DNA of 64,000 bases from Paracoccaceae bacterium (GCA_020425085.1 JAGQRW010000015.1:1-64000); one strand, 5' to 3'. Numbered from the stretch's first letter, positions 44,565-53,779 are shown. The notes: generated by a model from the sequence alone, not told the origin. Numbers and translations are program-made.

Positions 44565-45386
44565 TCAGTCCTGTTTGGCCGCTTCCTGCTCCTGACGCTT
44601 GCGCCGGACTGCGGCTTGTTTGGTCAGAACCGAAGTGGTCACCACGCCGACCGTCACGATGCTGATCAGGATGGTTGATAGCGCGTTGATTTCCGGACTG
44701 ACCCCAAGGCGCACCTGCGAGAAGATCTTCATCGGCAACGTCGTCGCCGACGGCCCCGAGGCAAAGGATGCAATCACCAGATCATCCAGCGACAGCGTGA
44801 ATGCCAGCAACCAGCCGGAAATCACCGCCGGCGCAATGATCGGCAAGGTCACGCTTTTGAACGCATCCCAGGGCGTGCAGCCAAGATCAAGCGCCGCCTC
44901 TTCCAGCGCACGGTCGAAACTGACCAGACGCGATGACACCACCACCGAAACATAGCACATGCTGAAGGTCGCATGCGCCAGCACGATGGTGCCAATACCG
45001 CGATCCAGCCCGATGGAAATGAACAACAGCAACAGCGACAGCCCGGTGATCACATCCGGCACCACCAAGGGCGCGTAGATCATGCCGGAAAACAACGTGC
45101 GGCCGAAAAACCGCCCACCCCGCACCAGCACATAGGCCGCCATGGTGCCAAGCACGGTCGCCAGCGTCGATGATGCCAGTCCGACCTTCAGCGTCACGAT
45201 GGCCGCGTCCATGAAGGCCTGATCGTGAAAAAGTTCGCCATACCACTTGGTGGAAAACCCGGCCCAGACCGTCACCAGTTTGGATGAGTTGAATGAATAG
45301 ACCACCAGAATCAGAATCGGCAGGTAGAGAAAGGCAAACCCGAGAGTCAGCGAGGTGGCGTTGAACCAGGAAAACCGGTTTCTCAT
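44565..45386 (-). CDS. polyamine ABC transporter permease (PotI/PotC type)
   Basis: 273 residues from MRNRFSWFNATSL; a longer in-frame version would run into the upstream permease. Six membrane helices; the coupling EAA loop reads EEAALDLGCTPWDAFKSVTLP, just before IIAPAVISGWLLAF. LDDLVIASFASGPSATTLP is typical of the PotC/PotI branch. The start overlaps the preceding permease stop (ATGA). It is the last gene of the transporter operon. Confidence 0.92.
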   Translation of the reverse strand: MRNRFSWFNATSLTLGFAFLYLPILILVVYSFNSSKLVTVWAGFSTKWYGELFHDQAFMDAAIVTLKVGLASSTLATVLGTMAAYVLVRGGRFFGRTLFSGMIYAPLVVPDVITGLSLLLLFISIGLDRGIGTIVLAHATFSMCYVSVVVSSRLVSFDRALEEAALDLGCTPWDAFKSVTLPIIAPAVISGWLLAFTLSLDDLVIASFASGPSATTLPMKIFSQVRLGVSPEINALSTILISIVTVGVVTTSVLTKQAAVRRKRQEQEAAKQD

Positions 45387-46282
45387 TGCCCCGCCTCCTG
45401 TGCACGCTGCTGCTGGCGCTGGAACAACACGATGGGAATGATCAGGATCAGCAACAGGATCACCGCCACCGCACTGGCCAGCGGCCAGTCGCGGTTGGCA
45501 AAAAACTCGTCCCACAGCACCTTGCCGATCATCAGGGTTCTGGAACCGCCAAGCAGGCTGGGGATCACGAATTCACCCACAACCGGGATGAACACAAGAA
45601 AACACCCCGCGATCACGCCGGGGCGCGACAGTGGCACGGTGATCAGCCAGAAGGCGGATATGCGCGAACAGCCCAGATCCTCGGCCGCCTCCAGCAAATC
45701 GCCATCCAGTTTCTCCAGCGTCGCGTAGATCGGCAGCACCATGAACGGCAGATAGGTGTAAACGATGCCGATATAGACCGCGAGACTGGTATTCAGCAGC
45801 ACTAGCGGTTCGTCAATCACCCCGATCCAAAGCAGGAACTGGTTGAGATAACCTTGGGATCCCAGAATGCCGATCCAAGCATAGACCCGGATCAGGAACG
45901 AGGTCCAGAACGGCAGGATGATCAGCATCATCAGGGTCGGGCGCCATTCCTCGGGTGCCTTGGCCATGCCGTAAGCGATGGGATAGCCGACCAGCAGCGT
46001 CAGGATCATTGATACCAGCGCAATCCAGACCGACGACAGATAGGCCTTGATATAAAGGCTGTCATCCACCAGCCACAGGAAATTCTCAAAATCGAAGGCG
46101 GCCCACATCTCACGGAAACCGGCCCAGCCTGCGGACAGGTCAAACGTCGGCGAATAGGGCGGGATCGCCAGCGCCGAATCCGACAGAGAGATTTTCAGCA
46201 CGATGCCGAACGGCACCAGAAACAGCAGTAACAGCCAGATGTAAGGTACGGAAATCAAGAAGAAACGGCGAAAGTTGAACAT
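45383..46282 (-). CDS. polyamine ABC transporter permease (PotH/PotB type)
   Basis: A 299-residue inner-membrane permease with six helices. Family features: the N-terminal YIWLLLLFLVPFGIVLKISLS segment, AEDLGCSRISAFWLITVPLS as EAA loop, and a long periplasmic loop between helices 1 and 2. The tail is glutamine-rich. It lies three bases downstream of the ATPase gene and overlaps the second permease. Confidence 0.92.
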   Translation of the reverse strand: MFNFRRFFLISVPYIWLLLLFLVPFGIVLKISLSDSALAIPPYSPTFDLSAGWAGFREMWAAFDFENFLWLVDDSLYIKAYLSSVWIALVSMILTLLVGYPIAYGMAKAPEEWRPTLMMLIILPFWTSFLIRVYAWIGILGSQGYLNQFLLWIGVIDEPLVLLNTSLAVYIGIVYTYLPFMVLPIYATLEKLDGDLLEAAEDLGCSRISAFWLITVPLSRPGVIAGCFLVFIPVVGEFVIPSLLGGSRTLMIGKVLWDEFFANRDWPLASAVAVILLLILIIPIVLFQRQQQRAQEAGQ

Positions 46283-46285
46283 CAG

Positions 46286-47440
46286 CTATGCCATCAGGAT
46301 CAGCCCGCCTGTGGCGGTGAATGAGACCCAGACCTGATCCTCCCAGCTAAAGGCGCGCCGCGCCAACCGGCGCTGGTTGGTCATTTGCGACTTGATCACC
46401 TGACCATTGGCCAGTTCCACATGATAGGTGGACATGTTGCCAAGATAGCCGATGTCCAGAACCTTGCCCGGCAGCGCGTTGACGGCATCGGGCGGGCGCT
46501 CGGCGGAAATCGTCACCTTTTCCGGGCGGATGGCAAACACGCAAGCCTCGCCCGCACCGATACCCTGGGGGAGTCCGGCGGTGATCGGCGGCATGGTTTC
46601 GGCCCAGACGACGGTTGCGCAATCCTTGGTCAGCGTCTCGATACGCCCTTCGATCAGATTGACGTCGCCAATGAAATCAGCGACATAGCGTGAGACGGGA
46701 AATTCGTAAATCCGTTCCGGCGTATCCACCTGCACCAGTCGGCCATTATCCATCACCGCAACGCGGCTGGCGACGGTCATCGCCTCTTCCTGATCGTGGG
46801 TGACAATGACGAAGGTGGTGCCGAGTTTCTCCTGAATATCCATCAGTTCAAACTGGGTTTCCTCGCGCAGTTTTCGGTCGAGCGCGCCAAGTGGTTCATC
46901 CAGCAGCAACAGTTTCGGCGCCTTGGCCAAGGCGCGTGCCAACGCCACCCGCTGACGTTGCCCGCCCGAGATCTGATGCGGCTTGCGGGCGGCAAATTTC
47001 CTGAGCTGTACCAGGCCCAGCATTTCATCCACCCGCCCGGCAATTTCCGATTTCGCCATGTCGGAACGTTTCAGCCCAAAGGCAATGTTGTCGGCAACGC
47101 TCAGATGCGGAAACAGCGCATAGGACTGGAACATCATGTTGACCGGCCGCTTGTTCGGCGGCACCGGCACGATGTCGCGGCCCGCCAGCGTGATGCCGCC
47201 CATGCTCGGGTTTTCAAATCCTGCCAGCATCCGCATCAAGGTGGTCTTGCCGCAGCCCGATGGCCCGAGCAGGGCAAAGAATTCGCGTTCATAGATGTCC
47301 AGCGACAGATCGTCGATCGCCACGAATTCACCGAACTTCTTGGTGACGCCCTGAAAACGGATCAGTGGCTTGGCCTGCGGATCATCCCATGGTGCGAAGG
47401 CCGGCGTTGGAACCGCGCCCTTTTCGGCGTCTTCACTCAT
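46286..47440 (-). CDS. polyamine ABC transporter ATP-binding protein (PotA/PotG type)
   Basis: 384 residues from MSEDAEKGAVPTP (AGGGGA six bases upstream). Walker A GPSGCGKTT, signature ISGGQRQRVALARAL, Walker B LLLDEPLGALD, and a C-terminal TOBE domain (about 300-384). The NKRPVNMMFQSYALFPHL Q-loop is typical of spermidine/putrescine ATPases. It follows the binding-protein gene with a strong hairpin between them. Confidence 0.92.
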   Translation of the reverse strand: MSEDAEKGAVPTPAFAPWDDPQAKPLIRFQGVTKKFGEFVAIDDLSLDIYEREFFALLGPSGCGKTTLMRMLAGFENPSMGGITLAGRDIVPVPPNKRPVNMMFQSYALFPHLSVADNIAFGLKRSDMAKSEIAGRVDEMLGLVQLRKFAARKPHQISGGQRQRVALARALAKAPKLLLLDEPLGALDRKLREETQFELMDIQEKLGTTFVIVTHDQEEAMTVASRVAVMDNGRLVQVDTPERIYEFPVSRYVADFIGDVNLIEGRIETLTKDCATVVWAETMPPITAGLPQGIGAGEACVFAIRPEKVTISAERPPDAVNALPGKVLDIGYLGNMSTYHVELANGQVIKSQMTNQRRLARRAFSWEDQVWVSFTATGGLILMA

Positions 47441-47456
47441 GCCTGTCCCCTGTTGG

Positions 47457-47485
47457 AAAACCCCGCCGGTCTTCTGCCGGCGGGG
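47457..47485 (-). terminator. intercistronic hairpin between binding-protein and ATPase genes
   Basis: Perfect nine-pair stem CCCCGCCGG / CCGGCGGGG (47461-47469 and 47477-47485), seven-base loop, followed on the minus strand by TTTT. It lies 14 bases after the potF stop and 17 bases before the potA start. Such elements end or stabilise binding-protein transcripts so that this subunit is made in excess. Confidence 0.7.
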
Positions 47486-47498
47486 TGACACTGACCGG

Positions 47499-48590
47499 TC
47501 AGTTTCCGGTCTTGATTGCGGTCCACATACGGGTGGCGAAACGCTGGGTTTTCTGGTCATACGCCTCTTTGACGTACAGGTTCTTGATGGTCGCCTCATC
47601 CGGGTAGATGGCCGGATCGCCGATCACGTCTTCGTTCAGATATTGCTGGCTGGCCTTGTTGCCATTGGCGTAATAGACGTAATTCGACGCAGCCGCCGCC
47701 ACCTTGGGTTCAAGGATGAAGTTCAGGAACTTGAGGGCGCCATCCGGGTTGGGTGCATCCGCCGGAATTGCCATCTGGTCGAACCACATCAGCGCGCCCT
47801 CTTTCGGGATCTTGTAGTCGATCTCGATGCCGGCATCGGCTTCGGCGGCGCGGTCGCGCGCTTGCAGGATATCACCCGACCAGCCAAAGGCGACGCAAAT
47901 CTCGCCATTGGCCAGGGCGTTGATATATTCCGAGGAATGGAACTTGCGCACATAGGGGCGAACCGCCTCCAGCACCGGCTGGGCCTTGGCGATGACATCC
48001 ACATCACCGCTGTTGGGGTCTTCGCCGAGATAGCGAAGCGCGGCGGGAATTACCTCATCCGGGGCATCCAGAAAATGCACGCCGCATTCGGCCAGCTTTT
48101 CCATGTTCTTGGGATCGAACACCAGCGCCAGCGAGTTGACCGGTGCATCATCGCCCAGAACCTCGGCCACTTTTTTCACGTTATAGCCGATGCCGGTGGT
48201 GCCCCACATGTAGTTGATGGAATAGGCATTGCCCGGATCAAATACCGACACCCGTTCGGCAATTTCCGGCCAGACATTCACCAGATTGGGCAGTTTCGAC
48301 TTGTCAAGTTTCTGGTAAACCCCCGCCTTGATCTGCCGCGCCAGGAACGAGGCCGACGGAACCACCACATCAAATCCGGTGGAACCCGCCAACAGCTTGG
48401 TTTCCAGAACCTCGTTGCTGTCATAGACGTCATAAATCAGCTTGATGCCGGTTTCCTGCTCGAACTGCACCAGCAATTCTTCGTCGATATAATCCGACCA
48501 GTTATAGACATGCACTTCCTCGGCCAGAGCCGGGGTCGCAAGCGCCAGCGCCGACAAAGCGGCGAGAACAGATTTCTTCATGGGTTTCAT
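47499..48590 (-). CDS. polyamine ABC transporter substrate-binding protein (PotF/SpuD type)
   Basis: 363 residues from MKPMKKSVLAALSALALA, which is a signal peptide cut after ATPALA. The mature part begins EEVHVYNWSDYIDEELL, the hallmark of putrescine/spermidine binding proteins; MWGTTGIGYNVKKV and CVAFGWSGDILQARDRA are also conserved. GGAG lies six bases before the start. It is the first gene of the transporter operon and is divergent from the aminotransferase gene. Exact polyamine preference cannot be read by eye. Confidence 0.92.
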   Translation of the reverse strand: MKPMKKSVLAALSALALATPALAEEVHVYNWSDYIDEELLVQFEQETGIKLIYDVYDSNEVLETKLLAGSTGFDVVVPSASFLARQIKAGVYQKLDKSKLPNLVNVWPEIAERVSVFDPGNAYSINYMWGTTGIGYNVKKVAEVLGDDAPVNSLALVFDPKNMEKLAECGVHFLDAPDEVIPAALRYLGEDPNSGDVDVIAKAQPVLEAVRPYVRKFHSSEYINALANGEICVAFGWSGDILQARDRAAEADAGIEIDYKIPKEGALMWFDQMAIPADAPNPDGALKFLNFILEPKVAAAASNYVYYANGNKASQQYLNEDVIGDPAIYPDEATIKNLYVKEAYDQKTQRFATRMWTAIKTGN

Positions 48591-48660
48591 CAAACACTCC
48601 GAGGTTGGCGGACAGCAGTCGTCCGCAGGAATTGCAGCCGGAGTTTGCGCAAAGCCGCAC

Positions 48661-48765
48661 CAATTTGCAAGCCGGTTGAAGCGGTGGCCCGGTTCAATTT
48701 GCAAGCCGTTCGCAAAGGCAGATAACCCGGCCGGCAAAGCACGCAATATCATCAGCACGATATTG
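48661..48765. promoter_or_regulatory. repeat-rich divergent control region of the polyamine genes
   Basis: Between the divergent potF-like and aminotransferase genes. Direct repeats CAATTTGCAAGCCGGTT (48661) and CAATTTGCAAGCCGTT (48695) are 34 bases apart, about three helical turns. Further on, CAATATC-N8-GATATTG (48744-48765) is a perfect seven-base inverted repeat. Either could bind a regulator serving both directions. Confidence 0.45.
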
Positions 48766-48823
48766 ACAGCAACGCGCCGCTGGGTCAGGCAGGTGGAAAT
48801 ATATCCAGCCCGGGGAACATGCC

Positions 48824-50218
48824 ATGTCACATCTTTTCAACCACCTTCCCACCGCCGAATTGCAAGCACTTGACGCCAGGCATCACCTGCACCCTTTCAC
48901 CCATGGCCAGGCCCTTGCCGCCAAGGGCGCGCGCATCATCACCCGCGCCAAGGGCTGCTTTCTGACCGACAGCGAAGGGGCCGAGATTCTCGACGGTATG
49001 GCTGGGCTATGGTGCGTCAATATCGGCCACGGCCGCGAGGAAATGGCCCGCGTCGCCTATGACCAGATGATGGAACTGGCGTTTTACAACACCTTCTTTC
49101 AAACCTCACACCCGCCGGTGATCGAACTGTCGCAGAAACTGGCGGAACTGGCACCGGGCGATCTCAACCATGTGTTTTATGCCTCGGGCGGTTCGGACGC
49201 CAACGACACCAATATCCGGGCCGTGCGCCACTACTGGCAACTTGTGGGCAAGCCGGAAAAGACTCACTTCATATCACGCAAGAACGCTTATCACGGCTCC
49301 ACCATGGGGGGTGGCAGCCTTGGCGGCATGGCGGGAATTCACGCCCAGGGCGGCTTGCCGATCCCCGGCATCAGCCATATCGACCAACCTTTCTGGTGGG
49401 CCGAAGGCGGCGACATGACGCCCGAGGAATTCGGCCTTGCCCGCGCCCGCGCGCTGGAGGCCGAGATTGACCGCATCGGTGGAGACAGGGTCGCCGCCTT
49501 CATCGCCGAACCGGTGCAAGGTGCCGGTGCGGTGATCGTGCCGCCCGACAGCTATTGGCCGGAAATCTCGCGCATCTGCCGCGAGCGTGACATCCTGTTG
49601 ATCGCGGATGAGGTGATCACCGGATTTGGGCGCACCGGCAACTGGTTCGGCAGCCAGACCTTCGACATCAAACCCGACATCATGACCGTCGCCAAGGGAC
49701 TGAGTTCGGGATATATCCCGATTGGCGGCTCGATCCTGTCGGACAAGGTTTTCGACGTGTTGTCCGGCGATGAATTCAACCATGGCTATACCTATTCCGG
49801 CCACCCGGTCGCCTGCGCCGTGGCGCTGGAAAACCTGCGCATCATGCAAGAGGAAAACATGGTCGAGACCGTCAGAAACGACACCGGCCCCTATCTGAAA
49901 GAAAAATGGCAGGCACTTGCCGATCACCCGCTGGTCGGCGAAACCCGTATTTCCGGCATGATGGCAGCCCTTCAGATGACCCCCGACAAAACCGCGCGCG
50001 CCGCCTTTGCCGAGGGTGACGGCGTTGCCGGGCTGATCTGCCGCGAAAACGCATTCGCCAACGGGCTGGTAATGCGGCATGTGGGCGATTCCATGATCAT
50101 TTCGCCGCCACTGGTGATCACGCATGCACAAATCGACACGCTGATCGAACGCGCGGTGAAATCGCTGGATCAGACCCATGCGCGTCTGAAGGCCGAGGGG
50201 TTGATGAAGACCGCCTGA
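48824..50218 (+). CDS. class III aminotransferase, probable polyamine (putrescine)-pyruvate aminotransferase
   Basis: A 464-residue PLP enzyme of the omega-transaminase group. Seen: HPFTHGQALAAKGARII near the start, FYASGGSDANDTNIRAVR, the AYHGSTMGGGSLGGM loop, IADEVITGFGRTG and the PLP lysine in TVAKGLSSGYIPIGG. The sequence resembles SpuC/YgjG-type putrescine or polyamine transaminases more than gabT. The last base of its TGA begins the next gene's ATG (TGATG), tying it to the FAD oxidoreductase. Amine specificity is inferred from context. Confidence 0.87.
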   Translation: MSHLFNHLPTAELQALDARHHLHPFTHGQALAAKGARIITRAKGCFLTDSEGAEILDGMAGLWCVNIGHGREEMARVAYDQMMELAFYNTFFQTSHPPVIELSQKLAELAPGDLNHVFYASGGSDANDTNIRAVRHYWQLVGKPEKTHFISRKNAYHGSTMGGGSLGGMAGIHAQGGLPIPGISHIDQPFWWAEGGDMTPEEFGLARARALEAEIDRIGGDRVAAFIAEPVQGAGAVIVPPDSYWPEISRICRERDILLIADEVITGFGRTGNWFGSQTFDIKPDIMTVAKGLSSGYIPIGGSILSDKVFDVLSGDEFNHGYTYSGHPVACAVALENLRIMQEENMVETVRNDTGPYLKEKWQALADHPLVGETRISGMMAALQMTPDKTARAAFAEGDGVAGLICRENAFANGLVMRHVGDSMIISPPLVITHAQIDTLIERAVKSLDQTHARLKAEGLMKTA

Positions 50219-51507
50219 TGGACATCCTGACCGCCAATGACCGGCAGGGCGAATATCCGAACTCCTACTACACCGCCAGCGCCTATCTTCTGTTCGCTCA
50301 ACCACACCTGACCGGTGAAACAAAGACCGATATCTGCGTGGTCGGTGGTGGCTATACCGGCCTGTCGGCGGCGCTGCATCTGGCACAGCGCGGCTATGAC
50401 GTGGCGCTGCTTGAGGCGCACCGCGTCGGTTTCGGTGCCTCCGGGCGCAATGGCGGACAGGTCGGCACCGGCCAGCGGCTGGATCAGGACGATCTGGAAA
50501 AGGTCGTTGGCCTGACCCGCGCCCGCGCCCTTTGGGACATGTCGCTTGAATCCGTGGCGCTGGTCAAAAAGCTGGTGGAAGGTCACGCCATCGACTGCGG
50601 CCTTGCCCCGGGCGTGATCCACGCCGACCACCGCCGCCGCTTTGTCCGCCACAGCCTTGCCTATGCGGAAAAGCTGAACCGCGACTACGGCTATGACCAG
50701 ATCAGCGGCCTTGACCGCGACGCCATTCGCGCCCTTGTCGGAACCGAGGATTACCACGGCGGCACGCTTGACCTTGGTGCTGCACATCTGCATCCGCTGA
50801 ACTACGCGCTTGGGCTGGCCCGCGCCTGCCTTGCCGCCGGTGTCCGGATTTATGAAAACAGCCGTGTTACCAGCCTTGCAGGCGGCGTTCATACCGCAAA
50901 GGGTCGCGTCACCGCCGATCAGGTGATCCTGGCCGGCAACGGCTATCTTGACCGGCTCAACCCTGATCTTGACCGGCGCGTCATGCCGATCAACAACTAC
51001 ATCATCGCCACCGAACCTTTGCCGGAAAAAACCGCCAAAGCACTGATCGCCAACAACCACGCCGTCGCCGACAGCCGCTTTGTCATCAACTATTTCCGCC
51101 TGTCCCAGGACAACCGCCTGCTGTTCGGCGGCACCGAAAGTTATGGCTACCGCTTTCCCGCCTATATCGCCGCCAAGGTGCGCAAACCGATGCTGCGGAT
51201 CTATCCCGAATTGCGCAACACCCGTATCGACTATGCCTGGGGCGGCACCCTTGGCATCACCATGACCCGCATGCCGCTGTTCAGTCGGCTCGACAACCGG
51301 ACCCTCACCGCATCGGGGTTCTCCGGCCATGGTGTGGCCATGGCAACGCTGGCGGGAAAATTGCTGGCCGAGGCAAGCGCCGGACATCTCGAACGCTTTG
51401 ATCTGATGGCGGGCGTTCCCTCAAGACCATTTCCCGGTGGGGCGGGCATGCGCGCACCGCTTCTGGCGGCGGCGATGTTCTGGTTCAGCCTGCGCGACCG
51501 GCTCTGA
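50218..51507 (+). CDS. FAD-dependent amine oxidoreductase (PuuB-like)
   Basis: A 429-residue DAO-family flavoprotein. The FAD loop is CVVGGGYTGLSAALHLA, followed by GFGASGRNGGQVGTGQRLDQ, and the C-terminal SGFSGHGVAMATLAGKLLAE closes the FAD site. The N-terminal YPNSYYTASA segment is characteristic of gamma-glutamylputrescine oxidase PuuB and relatives. With the glutamine-synthetase-like enzyme it suggests a gamma-glutamylated polyamine route; with the aminotransferase a direct transamination route, so both may operate. Confidence 0.87.
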   Translation: MDILTANDRQGEYPNSYYTASAYLLFAQPHLTGETKTDICVVGGGYTGLSAALHLAQRGYDVALLEAHRVGFGASGRNGGQVGTGQRLDQDDLEKVVGLTRARALWDMSLESVALVKKLVEGHAIDCGLAPGVIHADHRRRFVRHSLAYAEKLNRDYGYDQISGLDRDAIRALVGTEDYHGGTLDLGAAHLHPLNYALGLARACLAAGVRIYENSRVTSLAGGVHTAKGRVTADQVILAGNGYLDRLNPDLDRRVMPINNYIIATEPLPEKTAKALIANNHAVADSRFVINYFRLSQDNRLLFGGTESYGYRFPAYIAAKVRKPMLRIYPELRNTRIDYAWGGTLGITMTRMPLFSRLDNRTLTASGFSGHGVAMATLAGKLLAEASAGHLERFDLMAGVPSRPFPGGAGMRAPLLAAAMFWFSLRDRL

Positions 51508-51594
51508 TCCTGACCGCGACAAAAGAAAGAGTTGCCATCGGATTGTTATATCGGTTAACAATCCAGCCGACCGTTCCAACGCGAAAGCCAGCCG

Positions 51595-52368
51595 ATGAGC
51601 AAACCAGACGAAGTCCTGAAAATCAGCCTTGACGGGCCGGTCGCAACCCTGACCATGAACCGCCCCGCCAAACGCAACGCCATGTGCGATGAATTGTTGC
51701 TGGCGCTCGATGCCTTCTTCAGCAACCCGCCGAAAGAAACCCGCGTGGCGGTACTGACCGGCACTGACGGACATTACTGCTCGGGCCTCGACCTGTCCGA
51801 ACACGTCATGCGCAGCGCCGAAGACACGCTTTACCACTCGCGCAACTGGCACGCGGTGATGGACCGCATCCAGTTCGGCGGCCTGCCGGTGGTATCGGCC
51901 ATGTTCGGCGCAGTGATCGGCGGCGGCCTCGAACTTGCCACCGCCACGCATGTGCGCATCGCCGAACCCTCCACCATCTTCCAGCTTCCCGAAGGCCGTC
52001 GCGGCATCTTCGTCGGCGGCGGCGCCACCGCCCGCGTCGGCAAGATCCTTGGTGCCGACCGGATGACGGAAATGATGCTGACCGGACGCAAATACGACGC
52101 GACCGAGGGCGTCGCCCTCGGCCTCGCCCATTACGCTGTCAAAGACGCCGAAGCACTGCCCCTGGCCATGCAGCTTGCCGGCAAGATTGCCCGCAACGCG
52201 CCCTTGTCGAATTACCTGATGATCCAGTCGATCAGCCGCATCCACGACCTTTCCAAACCCGACGGCCTTTACGTCGAAAGCCTGAGCGCCGCCATCGCCC
52301 AAACCACCCCGGACGCGGTCGAGGGCCTGAAGGCATTCCTGGAAAAACGCCCGCCGAATTTCCGCTGA
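51595..52368 (+). CDS. crotonase/enoyl-CoA hydratase family protein
   Basis: A 257-residue crotonase-fold protein. Oxyanion-hole and active-site segments: DGHYCSGLDLSEHV, VSAMFGAVIGGGLELA, and FQLPEGRRGIFVGGGATAR. The usual hydratase glutamate pair is partly replaced (PEGRRG with one Glu visible), so the reaction could be hydration or another crotonase chemistry. It begins 87 bases after the amine oxidoreductase gene. Its neighbours on the far side are of the Atu/Liu type, in which AtuE is a crotonase, so it is placed tentatively with that cluster. Hairpin repeat C follows it. Confidence 0.83.
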   Translation: MSKPDEVLKISLDGPVATLTMNRPAKRNAMCDELLLALDAFFSNPPKETRVAVLTGTDGHYCSGLDLSEHVMRSAEDTLYHSRNWHAVMDRIQFGGLPVVSAMFGAVIGGGLELATATHVRIAEPSTIFQLPEGRRGIFVGGGATARVGKILGADRMTEMMLTGRKYDATEGVALGLAHYAVKDAEALPLAMQLAGKIARNAPLSNYLMIQSISRIHDLSKPDGLYVESLSAAIAQTTPDAVEGLKAFLEKRPPNFR

Positions 52369-52380
52369 CCCCACCTTGAT

Positions 52381-52456
52381 TTCTTTATTGCCGAAATACT
52401 CTGGGGGGCAGCGGCGGTTGGCCCCCAATCGCCGCGCGGGGGGCTAGCCCCCGCCC
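52381..52456 (-). repeat. dispersed 3'-end hairpin repeat, copy C
   Basis: Minus orientation. The tail reads CCCCAGAGTATTTCGGCAAT on the minus strand; an inner stem CGGCGGTTG / CAATCGCCG and an outer GCGGGGG-type stem with CTAG in its loop follow. It sits between convergent crotonase and SDR genes. Confidence 0.7.
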
Positions 52457-52494
52457 GGTTCGCCCAAAGGGCGAAACACCCCTTGGCAATATAC

Positions 52495-53265
52495 CTATTT
52501 CGGCGCCATCCTGATCGCCCCGTCCAGCCGGATGGTCTCGCCGTTCAGCATGGAGTTTTCCACGATATGGCGCGCCATCGCGCCGTATTCCGCCGGATCG
52601 CCCAGACGCGATGGAAACGGCACCTGCGCCCCAAGCGAGGCCTGAACCTCATCCGGCAACCCCGCCAGCATCGGCGTCTTGAAAATCCCCGGCGCAATGG
52701 AAACCACGCGCACGCCGCTGCGCGACAGATCCCGCGCCATCGGCAGGGTCATGCCGACGATTCCTCCCTTGGAGGCGGCATAGGCGATCTGCCCGATCTG
52801 CCCGTCAAACGCCGCCACCGAGGCGGTGTTGATGATCACGCCGCGCTCGCCATCTGCGGTCACCGGCGCGTTTGTCACCATCCCCGCCGCCGCGCGCGAG
52901 GCGCAGAGAAAACTGCCGATCAGGTTGATCCGGATCACCCGCTCGAAAAACTTCGCATCATGGGGCTTGCCGTTCTTGTCCACGGTCTTGGCGGCAACCC
53001 CGATACCGGCGCAGTTGATCAGGACATGTTCCTGTCCCTGCGCCTTGCGCGCGGCGGCAAACCCCGCCTCGACGCTTTCGGGATCGCTGACATCGACCTT
53101 GACGAAATGCCCGCCAAGTTCTGCCGCCAGCGCCCGCCCCCGCGCCTCGTTCAGATCGAACAGACAGACACTGGCACCGCCGCCCGCCAGGTTGCGCGCG
53201 CAAGCCTCACCCAGGCCCGAGGCACCGCCGGTGATGACCGCCCTTGTTTCACTGCTTATTTGCAT
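52495..53265 (-). CDS. SDR family 3-hydroxyacyl-CoA dehydrogenase-like protein
   Basis: A 256-residue short-chain dehydrogenase. Cofactor loop [30 protein letters not shown], and catalytic [19 protein letters not shown]. The pattern, including the insert after NCAGI and the [16 protein letters not shown] segment, fits type II 3-hydroxyacyl-CoA dehydrogenases (HSD10-like, 2-methyl-3-hydroxybutyryl-CoA). It is the last gene of an acyl-CoA dehydrogenase-MarR-SDR minus-strand run, one base from the MarR stop. Confidence 0.87.
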   Translation of the reverse strand: MQISSETRAVITGGASGLGEACARNLAGGGASVCLFDLNEARGRALAAELGGHFVKVDVSDPESVEAGFAAARKAQGQEHVLINCAGIGVAAKTVDKNGKPHDAKFFERVIRINLIGSFLCASRAAAGMVTNAPVTADGERGVIINTASVAAFDGQIGQIAYAASKGGIVGMTLPMARDLSRSGVRVVSIAPGIFKTPMLAGLPDEVQASLGAQVPFPSRLGDPAEYGAMARHIVENSMLNGETIRLDGAIRMAPK

Positions 53266-53266
53266 T

Positions 53267-53731
53267 TCAACCCCTTTCCGGATCAGACAAATGGATGCGT
53301 TGCAACAACTGGTTCAACTGAACCCGCTCGGCTGCCGTCAGATTTTCAAGCATCCGCTCCTCATGGGCCGCGACCTTTTTCAGGGCCAAAGCATACAGTT
53401 TTCGCCCCGCCGCTGTCACCCGCAGCGCATAGGCCCGCTTGTCGCCCTTGACCGCCGAACGTCTTATCAGGTCTCGCTGCTCCAGCTCATCGACGATCAC
53501 CACCGTGCCGGATCGCTCGATCCCGAGCGAGCGGGCGATGTCGCTCTGGCTGATGCCGGGGTTCTCGATCACCAGCGACAGCACCGAAAACGTCCGCTGG
53601 CGAAGATCGAAGGCCAGCAATTCCTGGCTGAAATCCTGATAGATGCGCATATAGGCGCGCTTCATGTTGTAACCGACCAGACCCAGTAAATCCCGCTGGC
53701 CGGTCGGTCTTTCGCTGCTGTTCACGGCCAT
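53267..53731 (-). CDS. MarR family transcriptional regulator
   Basis: 154 residues from [12 protein letters not shown] (AAAGGGG just upstream; a longer frame is poorer). The winged helix is visible as [22 protein letters not shown] and [21 protein letters not shown]. It probably controls its flanking acyl-CoA dehydrogenase and SDR genes. A small inverted repeat lies 30 bases upstream and may be its own operator. Ligand probably an acyl-CoA or aromatic acid, by family habit only. Confidence 0.9.
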   Translation of the reverse strand: MAVNSSERPTGQRDLLGLVGYNMKRAYMRIYQDFSQELLAFDLRQRTFSVLSLVIENPGISQSDIARSLGIERSGTVVIVDELEQRDLIRRSAVKGDKRAYALRVTAAGRKLYALALKKVAAHEERMLENLTAAERVQLNQLLQRIHLSDPERG

Positions 53732-53760
53732 ATCCACCCCTTTCGGCCAGCCTGACCAGA

Positions 53761-53779
53761 TCGTTCTATAACTGAACAA
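53761..53779 (-). promoter_or_regulatory. possible MarR operator
   Basis: TCGTTC-tataact-GAACAA, an inverted repeat with one mismatch pair, in the 84-base gap ahead of the MarR gene. Spacing and size fit MarR autoregulation. Confidence 0.35.

Noticed and set aside
53690-53710. GGCCGGTCGGTC near the MarR start as a copy of the paa operator
   Set aside because: It lies within the MarR coding sequence and lacks the second half-site.
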